DNA from: JBLUOA01 sp048060095
Lineage (GTDB): Bacteria > Pseudomonadota > Alphaproteobacteria > Rhodobacterales > Rhodobacteraceae
NCBI RefSeq assembly: GCF_048060095.1
Contig: NZ_JBLUOA010000001.1
Location: 1,054,001 to 1,118,000 of the forward strand
DNA length: 64,000 nucleotides
Direction: 5' to 3'
In this document: one piece after another, positions 27,424 to 36,548 of the stretch
Layout: each line of letters opens with the position of its first letter
Numbering within the stretch: position 1 is the first letter of the stretch
Program-made: the position numbers and the translations under genes
Notes under the pieces: generated by a model
The model's database searches: none
Told to the model about the DNA's origin: nothing
What the model saw: the letters and a program-made list of their open reading frames with translations, nothing else

Positions 27424-29220
27424 ATGAAGAAAAATATCGCCACCGTTGGGATTCTATTGTCGGGGGTCGCGCCACTGCACGCGCAGACTGACGAGGTCTT
27501 CGTGCTGGATGAGATCGTTGTATCCGCGTCATTGGAAGAAACAGAGCGGAGCCGGACCGGCGCAACCGTGACCGTCGTGACGCAGGAAGAGCTGCAAGAA
27601 AGCGGCGAGACCCGTGTGATCGAATACCTCGACCGGCTGCCCGGCGTGTCGGCCAGCGGCAATGGCGGGGTCGGATCGCGGGCAACGCTCCGCCTGCGCG
27701 GGCTGCCGGGGCGCTATGTTCCGGTCTATATCGACGGGATCGACGTGACCGATCCGTCCTCAACCCAAACAGCGTTTAACTGGGGCGACCTCACAACTTC
27801 CGGCATCTCGCGGATCGAGGTGCTGACCGGGTCGCAATCGGCGTTGTATGGTTCAGAGGCAATCGGCGGCGTCATCAACATCACAACCACGCGCGCGACG
27901 GAAGAGGGGATACACTACTCCGCTGGGATTGAAGCGGGCAGCTACGACACCGTGCGGGCCGAGTTGGGCGTGACCAGCAAAGGGGAGCGGGCGGAGCTTG
28001 CCTTCAACCTGTCCCATATCAACACCAACGGCTTTTCCGCGGCAGACGAAAACGCAGGCAACACCGAGGCGGACGGCCACGAGTCGACAGCGCTGACGTT
28101 CTCCGGCGCATATCAGGCGACCGATACGCTAAAGTTGGGCTTTACGCTGCTTTATCAGGATTCTGAGACGGAGCAGGATGGCGGCTTCCCGGTTGCTGAT
28201 ACGGCGGGTCAGGCGTTCGTCACACGCAAAGCTGGCCGGGTTTACGCGGAGATTGATGGCGATGTTGTCAACCACAGTTTCAGCCTGTCCCATTCCCGCA
28301 CCGATCGGTTTTTCCCGGTTGGGTTCAGCCAGAACTTCCAGGGGGACCGGACAGAGGCCACCTATCAGGGCAGCACGACGTTCAATGATGTGAAGCTGGC
28401 CTTCGGAACGTCCTACACCAAGGAAGAATTCTCCGTCGATGCCGTGTCCGGCAGCTATGATATCGCGTCGTTGTTTGGTGAGGCGCAGTATGCGGTGAAT
28501 GACGCGGTCGATATCTCGCTGTCCCTTCGCCACGATGAACATTCTGAATATGGCTCAAACACCACGGGGCGGCTTGCGCTGGCGTGGCGGGCGACGCCGG
28601 ATACCGTCGTTCGTGCCTCCGCCGCGACAGGGTTCCGCGCGCCGTCGCTTTATGAGCTTTTCGGCCCGTTCGGTGACCCAACCCTGCAACCCGAAACCAG
28701 CCTGAGCTTTGAGTTGGGCGTTGAGCAGAAGATCGCAGGCGGTTCGGTGCGGGCGACGGTATTCCACACGGAAATTGACGATTTGATCGGGTTTGCGGGC
28801 GGCACTTATGCGCAGGTGCCGGGGACCAGCGTGACGCGGGGCATCGAACTTGCCGCGGCGCTTCCGATCAGCGACCGGGCTGATTTCTTCGGCAGCTACA
28901 CCTACACGAATGCCGAGGACCAGGCTGGAAACCAGCTTGTCCGCGTGCCGGAACATGACCTCGTGTTGGGGCTTGAAGCCGAGCTTGGCGGCAATTGGAG
29001 CGGACAGGTCAGCTTTAATCACGTCGCTGGGCGGGCGGACGATGGCGGCATGGCGATGGGGGATTACAGCCTCGTCAACGCCAGCGTAACCTACGACATT
29101 TCCGATAATGCCGAAGCCTACCTGCGGATCGAAAACCTGTTGGATGAGGAATACCAGACCTCGGCCGGTTACGGCACATCGGATCGCGCCTTTTACGTGG
29201 GGCTTCGTGCGCGCTTCTAG
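27424..29220 (+). CDS. btuB: TonB-dependent cobalamin receptor BtuB
   Basis: This is an outer-membrane barrel receptor for cobalamin. It has a signal peptide ending about HAQ (residue 20), a TonB box DEIVVSAS at about 29-36, a plug domain with LRGLPGRYVPVYIDGIDV and GSQSALYGSEAIGGVINI, and a 22-strand-type barrel ending in the Phe-terminated strand AFYVGLRARF. Length 598. The riboswitch upstream and ABC importer downstream identify the ligand class. Its end overlaps btuF by 14 bases. Confidence 0.95.
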   Translation: MKKNIATVGILLSGVAPLHAQTDEVFVLDEIVVSASLEETERSRTGATVTVVTQEELQESGETRVIEYLDRLPGVSASGNGGVGSRATLRLRGLPGRYVPVYIDGIDVTDPSSTQTAFNWGDLTTSGISRIEVLTGSQSALYGSEAIGGVINITTTRATEEGIHYSAGIEAGSYDTVRAELGVTSKGERAELAFNLSHINTNGFSAADENAGNTEADGHESTALTFSGAYQATDTLKLGFTLLYQDSETEQDGGFPVADTAGQAFVTRKAGRVYAEIDGDVVNHSFSLSHSRTDRFFPVGFSQNFQGDRTEATYQGSTTFNDVKLAFGTSYTKEEFSVDAVSGSYDIASLFGEAQYAVNDAVDISLSLRHDEHSEYGSNTTGRLALAWRATPDTVVRASAATGFRAPSLYELFGPFGDPTLQPETSLSFELGVEQKIAGGSVRATVFHTEIDDLIGFAGGTYAQVPGTSVTRGIELAAALPISDRADFFGSYTYTNAEDQAGNQLVRVPEHDLVLGLEAELGGNWSGQVSFNHVAGRADDGGMAMGDYSLVNASVTYDISDNAEAYLRIENLLDEEYQTSAGYGTSDRAFYVGLRARF

Positions 29221-30043
29221 CGTCATATCCCTCGCCGCCGCCCTCTGCCTGATGGCGGGTGCGGCGGTTGCGGACGCGCCGAAGCGCGTCGTTTCCATGA
29301 ATCTGTGCACGGATCAACTGGCCATGCTGCTCGCGGCACCCGGCCAGTTGATTTCGGTCACGAAGCTTGCGCAAGACCCGCGCAGTTCGGCGATGGCGGC
29401 TGAGGCGGCGCAGTATCGGGCGAATACCGGCGTCGCCGAAGATGTGTTTCTGCTCAACCCGGATCTGGTTGTCGCAGGCACGTATAATGCCGGCCCAACG
29501 CTTAACATGCTGGAACGGTTGGGTATTCCGGTCGTCACCTTCAGTCCCGCGAATGCGTTGGAGGAGATACCCGACCTGCTGCACCAGATGGGCGACGTCT
29601 TGGGGCGGCGTGACGCGGCGGACGACGCGGCGCAGCGGTTTTCCGAGCAGCTCGCGGATTTGCAGACATCAAATGCGGATGGCCCTCGGGCGGCACTGTA
29701 TTATTCGCAAAGCTATACCGCAGGTGACAAGACACTTGCCGGTCAGATACTGGCAACCTCCGGGTTTCTGAACATCGCGGATGAATATGGCCTGTCGAGC
29801 GGTGGCACCCTTCCGCTTGAACTGCTTGTTCTGTCCGCCCCCGACGTCGTGATCACCGGACGGCCCTATGAAGGGTATTCGGAGGCTGATGCCGTCATGT
29901 CCCACCCGGTTCTTGCAGAGGCAGGGACTACAGAGGCCGACACGCTCCTCACCAGCCGGGAGTGGGTGTGCGGAACACCCCATGTCTTGAACGCGGTCGC
30001 AGCGATGGTCATGGCGCGAGAGCAGTTGGACGCGGCTGAGTGA
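29207..30043 (+). CDS. btuF: Periplasmic cobalamin-binding protein BtuF
   Basis: This is a class III substrate-binding protein that would deliver cobalamin to BtuCD. A signal peptide (SLAAALCLMAGAAVA) precedes PKRVVSMNLCTDQLAMLL, the typical start of the BtuF fold. The start is taken as GTG at 29207, inside the end of btuB and four bases after GGGG; this gives 278 residues. No lipobox is seen, so it is probably soluble. It joins btuC directly (TGATG). Confidence 0.9.
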   Translation: MRASSVISLAAALCLMAGAAVADAPKRVVSMNLCTDQLAMLLAAPGQLISVTKLAQDPRSSAMAAEAAQYRANTGVAEDVFLLNPDLVVAGTYNAGPTLNMLERLGIPVVTFSPANALEEIPDLLHQMGDVLGRRDAADDAAQRFSEQLADLQTSNADGPRAALYYSQSYTAGDKTLAGQILATSGFLNIADEYGLSSGGTLPLELLVLSAPDVVITGRPYEGYSEADAVMSHPVLAEAGTTEADTLLTSREWVCGTPHVLNAVAAMVMAREQLDAAE

Positions 30044-31026
30044 TGCGGGGGCTGGCGATCATACTCATCACCGCGACGGTGTGCCTGTTTATCCTGTCGC
30101 TGGTGATCGGTCCGGCAAGCGTCGGTGTGGGCGATAGCCTCTCCGCGCTTTTCGCCGGGGATGGCGGCCCCTTAACCCTTGTTATGCGCGAAATCCGGCT
30201 TCCCCGCGCGTTGCTGGCCGTGATGGTCGGCGGCAGCCTTGGGCTATCAGGCGCGGCGATGCAGGGATACTTGCGCAACCCGCTGGCAGAGCCGGGGTTG
30301 ATTGGTGTTTCCTCATCAGCGGCCCTTGGCGCGGTGCTTGCATTGCAAACCGGGCTCGCCGCGCAATTCGCACTTGGCCTGCCGCTATCGGCCTTGGCTG
30401 GGGCGTTGATCGCCGTGTTCCTGATCCTATTCCTTGCTGGGCCGCGCGGGTCGTCGATGACGTTGATCCTTGCCGGGATCGCAATCAGTGCGCTGGCGGG
30501 CGCGTTCACGTCGCTGGTCCTGAACCTGTCGCCAAACCCCTTTGCCGCGAATGAGATCATCTTTTGGATGCTCGGATCGCTCACCGACCGGTCAATGATC
30601 CACGTCGCAATCGCGCTGCCATTCATGGCGGTCGGCTGGGCGATGTTGCTGACACTTGGCCGCGGGCTGGACGCGCTGACATTGGGTGAAGACGCCGCGC
30701 AGGCCGCCGGGATCAACCTGTCCCGGTTGCGTTTGGTGCTGATCCTTGGGGTCGCCTCTGCCGTGGGGGCCGCGACGGCGGTTGCCGGAACCATCGGTTT
30801 TGTCGGACTGGTCGCGCCGCACCTGCTGCGCCGTCTGGTCGGCGCGCGGCCATCAACGCTGCTCTGGGCTTCGGCGCTTGGCGGGGCGGCCATGGTGCTG
30901 GCGGCGGACATCGCGGTGCGCTTGATCCTGCCGGACCGCGACCTGAAACTGGGTGTGGTCATGGCGATCCTTGGCGCTCCGCTATTCCTGCACCTGATCT
31001 ACAAGACGCGGAGGGAGATTTCGTGA
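30043..31026 (+). CDS. btuC: Cobalamin ABC transporter permease BtuC
   Basis: A FecCD-family permease with about ten membrane helices. Family segments RLPRALLAVMVGGSLGLSGAAMQG, NPLAEPGLIGVSS and, near the C terminus, GTIGFVGLVAPHLLRRLVG (the coupling region for the ATPase) are present, each broken up here only by helices. It forms a dimer with two BtuD subunits. ATG at 30043 and GTG at 30040 are both possible. Length 327 to 328 residues. Confidence 0.94.
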   Translation: MRGLAIILITATVCLFILSLVIGPASVGVGDSLSALFAGDGGPLTLVMREIRLPRALLAVMVGGSLGLSGAAMQGYLRNPLAEPGLIGVSSSAALGAVLALQTGLAAQFALGLPLSALAGALIAVFLILFLAGPRGSSMTLILAGIAISALAGAFTSLVLNLSPNPFAANEIIFWMLGSLTDRSMIHVAIALPFMAVGWAMLLTLGRGLDALTLGEDAAQAAGINLSRLRLVLILGVASAVGAATAVAGTIGFVGLVAPHLLRRLVGARPSTLLWASALGGAAMVLAADIAVRLILPDRDLKLGVVMAILGAPLFLHLIYKTRREIS

Positions 31027-31781
31027 CCCTCCTGCATCTCGATAACCTGACGGTTCTCCGCAAATCCTGCCCGGTCGTGGATCAAGTGAGTTGCACCATC
31101 ACCGAAGGCGAGTTTGTTGGCCTGATTGGCCCCAACGGCGCGGGGAAGACGACGCTGATGCGTGCCGCGCTTGGCCTGCTGCGGCATGAGGGGCACAGCA
31201 GCCTTTCCGACATGACTGCGAGCGCCCGTGCGCACCACGCTGCATGGATGCCGCAAGCCCGCGAAATCGCGTGGCCGGTCGATGTCGAAACGCTCGTCGC
31301 GCTTGGCCGCATCCCACATCTACCGCGTGGTGCGCGGATAAGGGATACCGACCGGGCCGCGATTGATGCGGCGCTGGCACAGATGGGGCTGGACACCTAT
31401 CGCCACCGCGTTGCGACACGACTGTCGGGGGGCGAACAAGCCCGCGTGCTGATCGCGCGGATGCTGGCGCAGGAGACTCCGCTGCTGATCGCGGATGAAC
31501 CGATTGCCGGGTTGGACCCTGCGAACCAGATCACGACGATGCGCTTGTTTGCCGAACTTGCCGAGGGTGGGCGAACGGTCGTCGCGTCGCTGCACGATCT
31601 AGGCCTCGCGGCCCGCCATTGCACGCGTCTGTTGCTGCTGAACAAGGGGCAGTTGGTCGCCGATGGCCCGCCGGATGAAGTTCTGAAGCCGGAAAATATC
31701 AGCGCGGTCTTCGGTGTGTCGGCGTTTTTCCGGCGCACCGATCAGGGGATCGTATTTCAACCGCTGGAGACGCTGGAATGA
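31023..31781 (+). CDS. btuD: Cobalamin ABC transporter ATP-binding protein BtuD
   Basis: This is the ATPase of the B12 importer. Walker A is GPNGAGKTTLMRAALG near residue 37, the signature LSGGEQARVLIARML near 138, Walker B LLIADEPIAGLDP near 158, and the switch His is in VASLHDLGLA. It starts with GTG overlapping btuC by four bases and ends overlapping cbiZ. Length 252. Confidence 0.95.
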   Translation: MTLLHLDNLTVLRKSCPVVDQVSCTITEGEFVGLIGPNGAGKTTLMRAALGLLRHEGHSSLSDMTASARAHHAAWMPQAREIAWPVDVETLVALGRIPHLPRGARIRDTDRAAIDAALAQMGLDTYRHRVATRLSGGEQARVLIARMLAQETPLLIADEPIAGLDPANQITTMRLFAELAEGGRTVVASLHDLGLAARHCTRLLLLNKGQLVADGPPDEVLKPENISAVFGVSAFFRRTDQGIVFQPLETLE

Positions 31782-32437
31782 TCGCTGTCTCTATCACTCA
31801 TCCCTGGCTGACCGTTGATTTGGGCCGCGAGATGCGCGTGCTGAGCTGGGCGTTGAACCGCCCCGGCTACGTATCCGCCCAACAGATCGTCTGGAGAGAG
31901 GTGCGAAACGCCGATCTGCCCCGCGATCTGGATGTGGTTGAATGGTTTGATGCAGAACTTCGGCAGGCCGGTCGGCTTGATGCGGTCGCGATGATTACGT
32001 CCCGCGATATCGGCACGCACATTCATGCAACCGCGCTGATTGATGGTGTTACGGCAGAGTGCGTCGCAACGCTCGGTTTATCCAACGCCGAAAGCGTCGG
32101 CACACGGATCGCACAGCCCTCGCAAGACTGGGGAACGATCAACATCGCGGTCCGCATCGACGCCGCATTGACCGACGCGGCGCTTCTGGAAGCGATGAGC
32201 ATCGCGGCAGAGGCGCGAACCGCAGCGGTGATAGGCGCGGGGTGGGAGGTTTCGACCGGCATTGCCACCGGCACGGGGACGGACTGTATCGCGGTCGCCG
32301 CCTTGCCGGGGTCGCTGCGCTTCGCCGGGCTACACACGGCGGTGGGTCATGCGGTCGGGCAGGCTGTGAAACAAGCGGTTGGACAAGCGGCGGCAGAGTG
32401 GACGGCGACGGTCGGGCAACGGATTTCAGCGGAGTAG
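31778..32437 (+). CDS. cbiZ: Adenosylcobinamide amidohydrolase CbiZ
   Basis: CbiZ cuts the amide bond between the corrin ring and the aminopropanol arm, turning adenosylcobinamide (and in Rhodobacter sphaeroides also pseudo-B12) into adenosylcobyric acid for reuse. The family segment TGIATGTGTDCIAVAAL near residue 160 and MITSRDIGTHIHA near 70 identify it. The 219-residue length fits. It lies directly after btuD, so imported foreign corrinoids could be remodelled at once. The C-terminal repeats of GHAVGQAVKQAVGQA form an Ala/Gly-rich helix. Confidence 0.9.
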   Translation: MIAVSITHPWLTVDLGREMRVLSWALNRPGYVSAQQIVWREVRNADLPRDLDVVEWFDAELRQAGRLDAVAMITSRDIGTHIHATALIDGVTAECVATLGLSNAESVGTRIAQPSQDWGTINIAVRIDAALTDAALLEAMSIAAEARTAAVIGAGWEVSTGIATGTGTDCIAVAALPGSLRFAGLHTAVGHAVGQAVKQAVGQAAAEWTATVGQRISAE

Positions 32438-32441
32438 GATG

Positions 32442-33098
32442 ATGAGCAGTTTTTCAACAACCATCGACAGCTTGGCGGGCTTCCTGATCCGGGGCGGCCC
32501 CGCGCTTTGGTTGATCGCGGCGCTTTCTGTCGTCACGCTTGCGCTGATCCTTTGGAAAATCTGGCGTTTGGTCCTTATGGGCGCATGGTCCGGGGCAGCA
32601 TCCCGCGCGGCGGTTGAGGCTTGGTGTGCTGGTGATGCCAACGGTGCCGACCGGGCGGTTGCAGGTCGCAGCAGCCTTCGCGCGCGTTTGGTCCGGGCGG
32701 CAATGGCGGCACGCCAAGACGCAACCCTGACCGACAGCGCAGCGCGGGAGGAAACCACCCGCGTCGCCAAGGCCGAACTGTCCCGCGCCCGCGTCGGCCT
32801 GCGGGCGCTTGAACTGATCGCAACAATCGCGCCGTTGCTGGGCCTGCTCGGCACCGTTCTGGGCATGATCGAGGCATTTCAGGCCTTGCAGACGACCGGA
32901 AGCCGCGCCGATCCCGCCGTGCTCGCCGGGGGTATTTGGGAAGCGCTGTTGACCACTGCGGCGGGCATGGCGGTGGCGATCCCGGCTTCAATGGCATTGA
33001 CGTGGTTTGAAAGCATCGTCGATCGCGTGCAGGCGGATATGGAGGATTTTGCAACCCGGATCTTCACGCGCGGACCCGCGCTTCGGGACGCCGCGTGA
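32442..33098 (+). CDS. exbB: ExbB/TolQ-type proton-channel subunit
   Basis: This MotA/TolQ/ExbB-family protein has three membrane helices: about residues 18-38, and two in the conserved C-terminal region (ELIATIAPLLGLLGTVLGMIEAF split by a loop from LLTTAAGMAVAIPASMAL). It would use the proton gradient to drive TonB. ATG codons at 32439 and 32442 follow GGAG; the second has better spacing. About 218 residues. The next three genes complete an Exb-TonB complex in the B12 operon. Confidence 0.9.
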   Translation: MSSFSTTIDSLAGFLIRGGPALWLIAALSVVTLALILWKIWRLVLMGAWSGAASRAAVEAWCAGDANGADRAVAGRSSLRARLVRAAMAARQDATLTDSAAREETTRVAKAELSRARVGLRALELIATIAPLLGLLGTVLGMIEAFQALQTTGSRADPAVLAGGIWEALLTTAAGMAVAIPASMALTWFESIVDRVQADMEDFATRIFTRGPALRDAA

Positions 33099-33475
33099 TG
33101 TTCGCTTTTGCCCGACACCGACAATCAAGACGGCCCAGCCTGACGCCGATGATCGACGTGGTGTTCCTGCTGCTCGTCTTTTTCATGCTCGCAGCCCGGT
33201 TCGGGCAGGACAGGGCGATCCCGATTGCGACGGCGGGGCAGGGGCAGGATTATTCCGGCCCACCACGTCTGATTGAGGTGCTGCCGGATGGGCAGCAGTT
33301 GAACGGCGAACGGGTGGATCAGGATGCGTTGCTGGCGCAGATCGACGCGCTGACGACCACGACCGATGACACGATTGTCTTGCGGGCGGGTGATGGCGCA
33401 GATGTGCAGCGCGTCGTTGACATGGTGGAGCTTCTGTCGCGCGGCGGCTACACGCAAGTTGTGCTGGTGGAGTGA
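33098..33475 (+). CDS. exbD: ExbD/TolR-type protein, first copy
   Basis: A bitopic inner-membrane protein whose helix begins with the family motif LTPMIDVVFLLLVFFML; the Asp of MIDV is the residue protonated in ExbD/TolR channels. The periplasmic part is about 95 residues. ATG at 33098 overlaps the exbB stop; GTG at 33095 is possible. About 125 residues. It works with ExbB and TonB. Confidence 0.9.
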   Translation: MFAFARHRQSRRPSLTPMIDVVFLLLVFFMLAARFGQDRAIPIATAGQGQDYSGPPRLIEVLPDGQQLNGERVDQDALLAQIDALTTTTDDTIVLRAGDGADVQRVVDMVELLSRGGYTQVVLVE

Positions 33476-33479
33476 CGTG

Positions 33480-33860
33480 GTGAATTTCGGCATATCCCGT
33501 CGCAAACCCCCAGCGGAATCCATCGTGCCGATGATCAATGTGGTGTTTCTGCTGCTGATCTTTTTTCTGATGACCGCGCAGATCGCAGCGCCTGATCCGT
33601 TTGAGGTCTCTCCGCCCGCTGCCGAGGTAGGGGACGTCGCCGATGGGGATGGGCGGTTTTACGTGTCGGCGGATGGTGACGTATCCTTTGACGGTCGGGT
33701 CGGAGAGGCCGCGATTGCCGCTGCCGCATCGGGTGACGTGGCCGAAACGCTCGAAATTTATGCGGATGCGGCCTTGGCAGGGGCTGAGCTTGCCAAGCTG
33801 TTGGCGAAGCTCACCGGGGCTGGCGTGAAAAACGTAACGCTTGTGACGGTGGCGCGATGA
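33480..33860 (+). CDS. exbD: ExbD/TolR-type protein, second copy
   Basis: A second ExbD-like protein, 126 residues from GTG at 33480, seven bases after GGAG. Its helix motif is VPMINVVFLLLIFFLM: the channel Asp is replaced by Asn (MINV instead of MIDV) while the rest of the helix is conserved. The first copy keeps Asp. The two paralogues may form a mixed ExbD dimer in which only one subunit carries protons. It overlaps tonB by four bases. Confidence 0.88.
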   Translation: MNFGISRRKPPAESIVPMINVVFLLLIFFLMTAQIAAPDPFEVSPPAAEVGDVADGDGRFYVSADGDVSFDGRVGEAAIAAAASGDVAETLEIYADAALAGAELAKLLAKLTGAGVKNVTLVTVAR

Positions 33861-34693
33861 CACGGATCGCCGAAGCCCTTTTGTTTCTGACCTTGGCGGT
33901 TGGCCTCCACGTTGGTGCGTGGTTTCACGCGCCGGTTGGCGTCGCCGAAGGGTCCGGGGCAGGCGGCGACGCGGCGTTATCGCTGGAAGCGGCAGATGCC
34001 GCCATGGCGGCGATGGTTGCGTCGTGGGAGGAGGTGCCGGAGGTGTCCGAAGCCGTTTCGCAAACGGTAAGCGCGCCTGAGCCCCTTGATGCAATCGCGC
34101 AACCGGATCGCCCGCCAGCCGAGGTAACGGCCCCGCGCACGAATGCCCCGTCGGTTGCGCTGCCGACTGCAGAGAACACCGCTCCACCCGCGATTACCAC
34201 GACGCCAGCGACGCGTCCGACCGTGGAAGCGAAACGGCCAGATACCACAACCGCCCGCCCGCAACCCCGCCCCGAAGCGCCCGCAGAACAACCGCGACAG
34301 GCGGCGTTCGGTCCGGCGAACTCCACCCCCCAATCCGCTGAGCGGGCAGAGGGGCAGGGCAACGGCACGGCGAGAGGGCAAAACGCGCAGGCAGAGGTTG
34401 CGACGCTATCCTCTGGCCAGCGTCGGGCGTTGCTGGCCAACTGGGGCGCGACGATCCGGGCGCGGATTGAACGGCGAAAGCCGCGCGTGTCGGGCCGTGG
34501 CACGGCAATGGTTCGGATCGTCGTTGGGCGCGATGGACGTGTGCAGGGTGTCGGGCTGGCGCAATCCTCTGGCGACGGTGGACTTGACCGCGCCGCTATC
34601 CGCGCGGTCCAGCGTGCAGGGCGTTTCCCGCCCGCCCCGCGGCAACTGACCGACGTGCGCTATACCTTTGATCTTCCGGTCCGCTTTCAGTGA
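33857..34693 (+). CDS. tonB: TonB family energy transducer
   Basis: The 278-residue protein has an N-terminal signal-anchor helix (ALLFLTLAVGLHVGAWF), a long Pro/Ala/Thr/Glu-rich periplasm-spanning region (about residues 35-185) and a C-terminal TonB domain with GRGTAMVRIVVGRDG and SSGDGGLDRAAIRAVQRAGRFPPAP. It would contact the TonB box of BtuB. It is the last gene of the B12 operon. Confidence 0.92.
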   Translation: MTRIAEALLFLTLAVGLHVGAWFHAPVGVAEGSGAGGDAALSLEAADAAMAAMVASWEEVPEVSEAVSQTVSAPEPLDAIAQPDRPPAEVTAPRTNAPSVALPTAENTAPPAITTTPATRPTVEAKRPDTTTARPQPRPEAPAEQPRQAAFGPANSTPQSAERAEGQGNGTARGQNAQAEVATLSSGQRRALLANWGATIRARIERRKPRVSGRGTAMVRIVVGRDGRVQGVGLAQSSGDGGLDRAAIRAVQRAGRFPPAPRQLTDVRYTFDLPVRFQ

Positions 34694-34850
34694 CGCGCCA
34701 AAGATCGGACTTGGACCGATACCGCGTATCGCCTAAAACAGAATAAAGCGTGGCGTGCTCGGCTGTTAGCCAACACCGTGCCGCCGCAGCGGATCGGTTG
34801 GATTTCGGGATACCCCGACCTCTTAACCGGCCCGCAACAGGGGCGGGCAT

Positions 34851-36545
34851 ATGGTCGACGACAACAGCAGCCGGAAACTGATAAAGTCCCAGATCAAAGC
34901 CGCAGGCGGGGCGCTGGCGCGTGCGTGGTATGTGCTTCGGTCGCGCGGGCCGAGTCAGGTCCAGTTCTGGTTTATCGCGCTGGTGATCGGGATCGCCGCC
35001 GGCTTTGCCGCGCTGATTTTTCGTAAATGCATCGACGTGTTGCAAAGGTCGCTTTACGGCACAGACGACGTGCGGATGCTGCACACCTTCGCGGAGACTT
35101 TGCCGTGGTATTGGATCTTGGTCATTCCGATTGCCGGTGGCCTCGCGGTTGGCTTAATCCTGCACTACTTCACGCCGGATGGCCGATGCCGCACGGTGTC
35201 CGAAGTGATCGAAGGCGCCGCGCTGCATGAAGGACGGATGGAGCATAAGGCAGGTGCAGCGTCGATCCTGTCATCGCTTATCACCCTGTCGTCTGGTGGG
35301 TCGAGCGGGCGGGAAGGGCCGGTCGTGCACATGGCCGCCGTCATCTCAAGCTGGGTGTCGACGCGGATCAATGCAGACGGGATCACGGGTCGCGATCTGA
35401 TGGGATGCGCCGTCGCAGCGGCGGTATCTGCGTCGTTCAATGCACCTATCGCAGGTGCTTTGTTCGCGCTGGAGGTCGTGCTGCGTCACTTCGCCGTCCA
35501 TGCCTTCGCGCCAATTGTGATCGCGAGCGTTGCGGGGACGGTCATCAACAGGCTCGAGTTCGGTAATGTGACGGAATTCACCCTGCCGGAATACAGCCAG
35601 CTTGCGTTTTACGCGGAACTTCCGGCCTTTCTGCTGCTTGGTCTGCTGGCTGGTCTTGTCGCGGTTCTGCTGATGCAGGCGGTTTTTTGGGGGGAAGATA
35701 TCGCCGCCCATGTCCAAAGCCGCTTTGGCATCCCGCGCTGGCTACGGCCGGCCGCCGCCGGGGCCATGCTGGGCGGCTTGGCGATTGGGTTCCCCCACAT
35801 CATCGGCGTCGGGTATGAGACGACATCTGCCGCGCTGACTGGCAAGCTCGTGTTTCACGAAGCGGTCGTGTTCGCCATGTTGAAGGCGGTCGCTGTCGTC
35901 ATCACGCTGTCGGGGCGGATGGGTGGCGGGATATTCTCGCCCTCTCTGATGCTTGGCGCGTTGACCGGGCTGGCGTTCGGCCTGATCGCCACGCAGATTT
36001 TCCCGGACGTTTCAGGGTCGGAGTCGCTTTACGCGCTCGCCGGGATGGGCGCCGTTTCCGCCGCCGTTCTGGGGGCGCCCATTTCGACGACGTTGATCGT
36101 CTTCGAACTGACGGGCGACTGGCAGACGGGGCTTGCGGTGATGGTGTCGGTTTCCTTGTCCACCGCGCTGGCGAGCCGTTTGGTCGACCGGAGCTATTTC
36201 CTGACGCAGTTGGAGCGGCGCAACATTCACCTCGCCGCCGGGCCGCAGGCCTATCTGCTATCGACCTTTTCGGTCGCCAAGCTGATGCGTCCGCAAGGGA
36301 CACCGCGCGCCGCCTCTGACGAGGCGTGCTGGGAATTGATCGAAAAGGGCATCTACATCGACGGAAACGCGACGTTAGAGGCTGCCTTGCCCGCGTTCGA
36401 CGGGGCGGGTAGCAACTTCATCCCCGTCGTGACGCTGACCGGAGAGGATGAACCGCCAGAGCTGTGGGGTGCCTTGTTCCAGGTCGACGCGCTCAAAGCC
36501 TATAACCGCGCACTGGCCGAAACCGCGGCGGAGGAGCATTCCTAG
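34851..36545 (+). CDS. ClC-family chloride channel or H+/Cl- exchanger
   Basis: The 564-residue protein has the ClC architecture of many membrane helices. The selectivity motifs GREGP (in GGSSGREGPVVHMAA, with the gating Glu) and GGGIFSPSLMLGA are present, as is a conserved Tyr region late in the protein. The first ClC motif GSGIP is not found; the matching place reads PDGRCRTVSEVIEG, as in a divergent bacterial subfamily. About 100 residues follow the membrane part and may be a degenerate CBS-like region. The 157-bp gap from tonB indicates an independent gene. Confidence 0.9.
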   Translation: MVDDNSSRKLIKSQIKAAGGALARAWYVLRSRGPSQVQFWFIALVIGIAAGFAALIFRKCIDVLQRSLYGTDDVRMLHTFAETLPWYWILVIPIAGGLAVGLILHYFTPDGRCRTVSEVIEGAALHEGRMEHKAGAASILSSLITLSSGGSSGREGPVVHMAAVISSWVSTRINADGITGRDLMGCAVAAAVSASFNAPIAGALFALEVVLRHFAVHAFAPIVIASVAGTVINRLEFGNVTEFTLPEYSQLAFYAELPAFLLLGLLAGLVAVLLMQAVFWGEDIAAHVQSRFGIPRWLRPAAAGAMLGGLAIGFPHIIGVGYETTSAALTGKLVFHEAVVFAMLKAVAVVITLSGRMGGGIFSPSLMLGALTGLAFGLIATQIFPDVSGSESLYALAGMGAVSAAVLGAPISTTLIVFELTGDWQTGLAVMVSVSLSTALASRLVDRSYFLTQLERRNIHLAAGPQAYLLSTFSVAKLMRPQGTPRAASDEACWELIEKGIYIDGNATLEAALPAFDGAGSNFIPVVTLTGEDEPPELWGALFQVDALKAYNRALAETAAEEHS

Positions 36546-36548
36546 CCG

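Noticed and set aside
34717..34731. Small CGATAC/GTATCG hairpin after tonB as a terminator
   Set aside because: The stem is only six bases and no T-run follows, so support is too weak.
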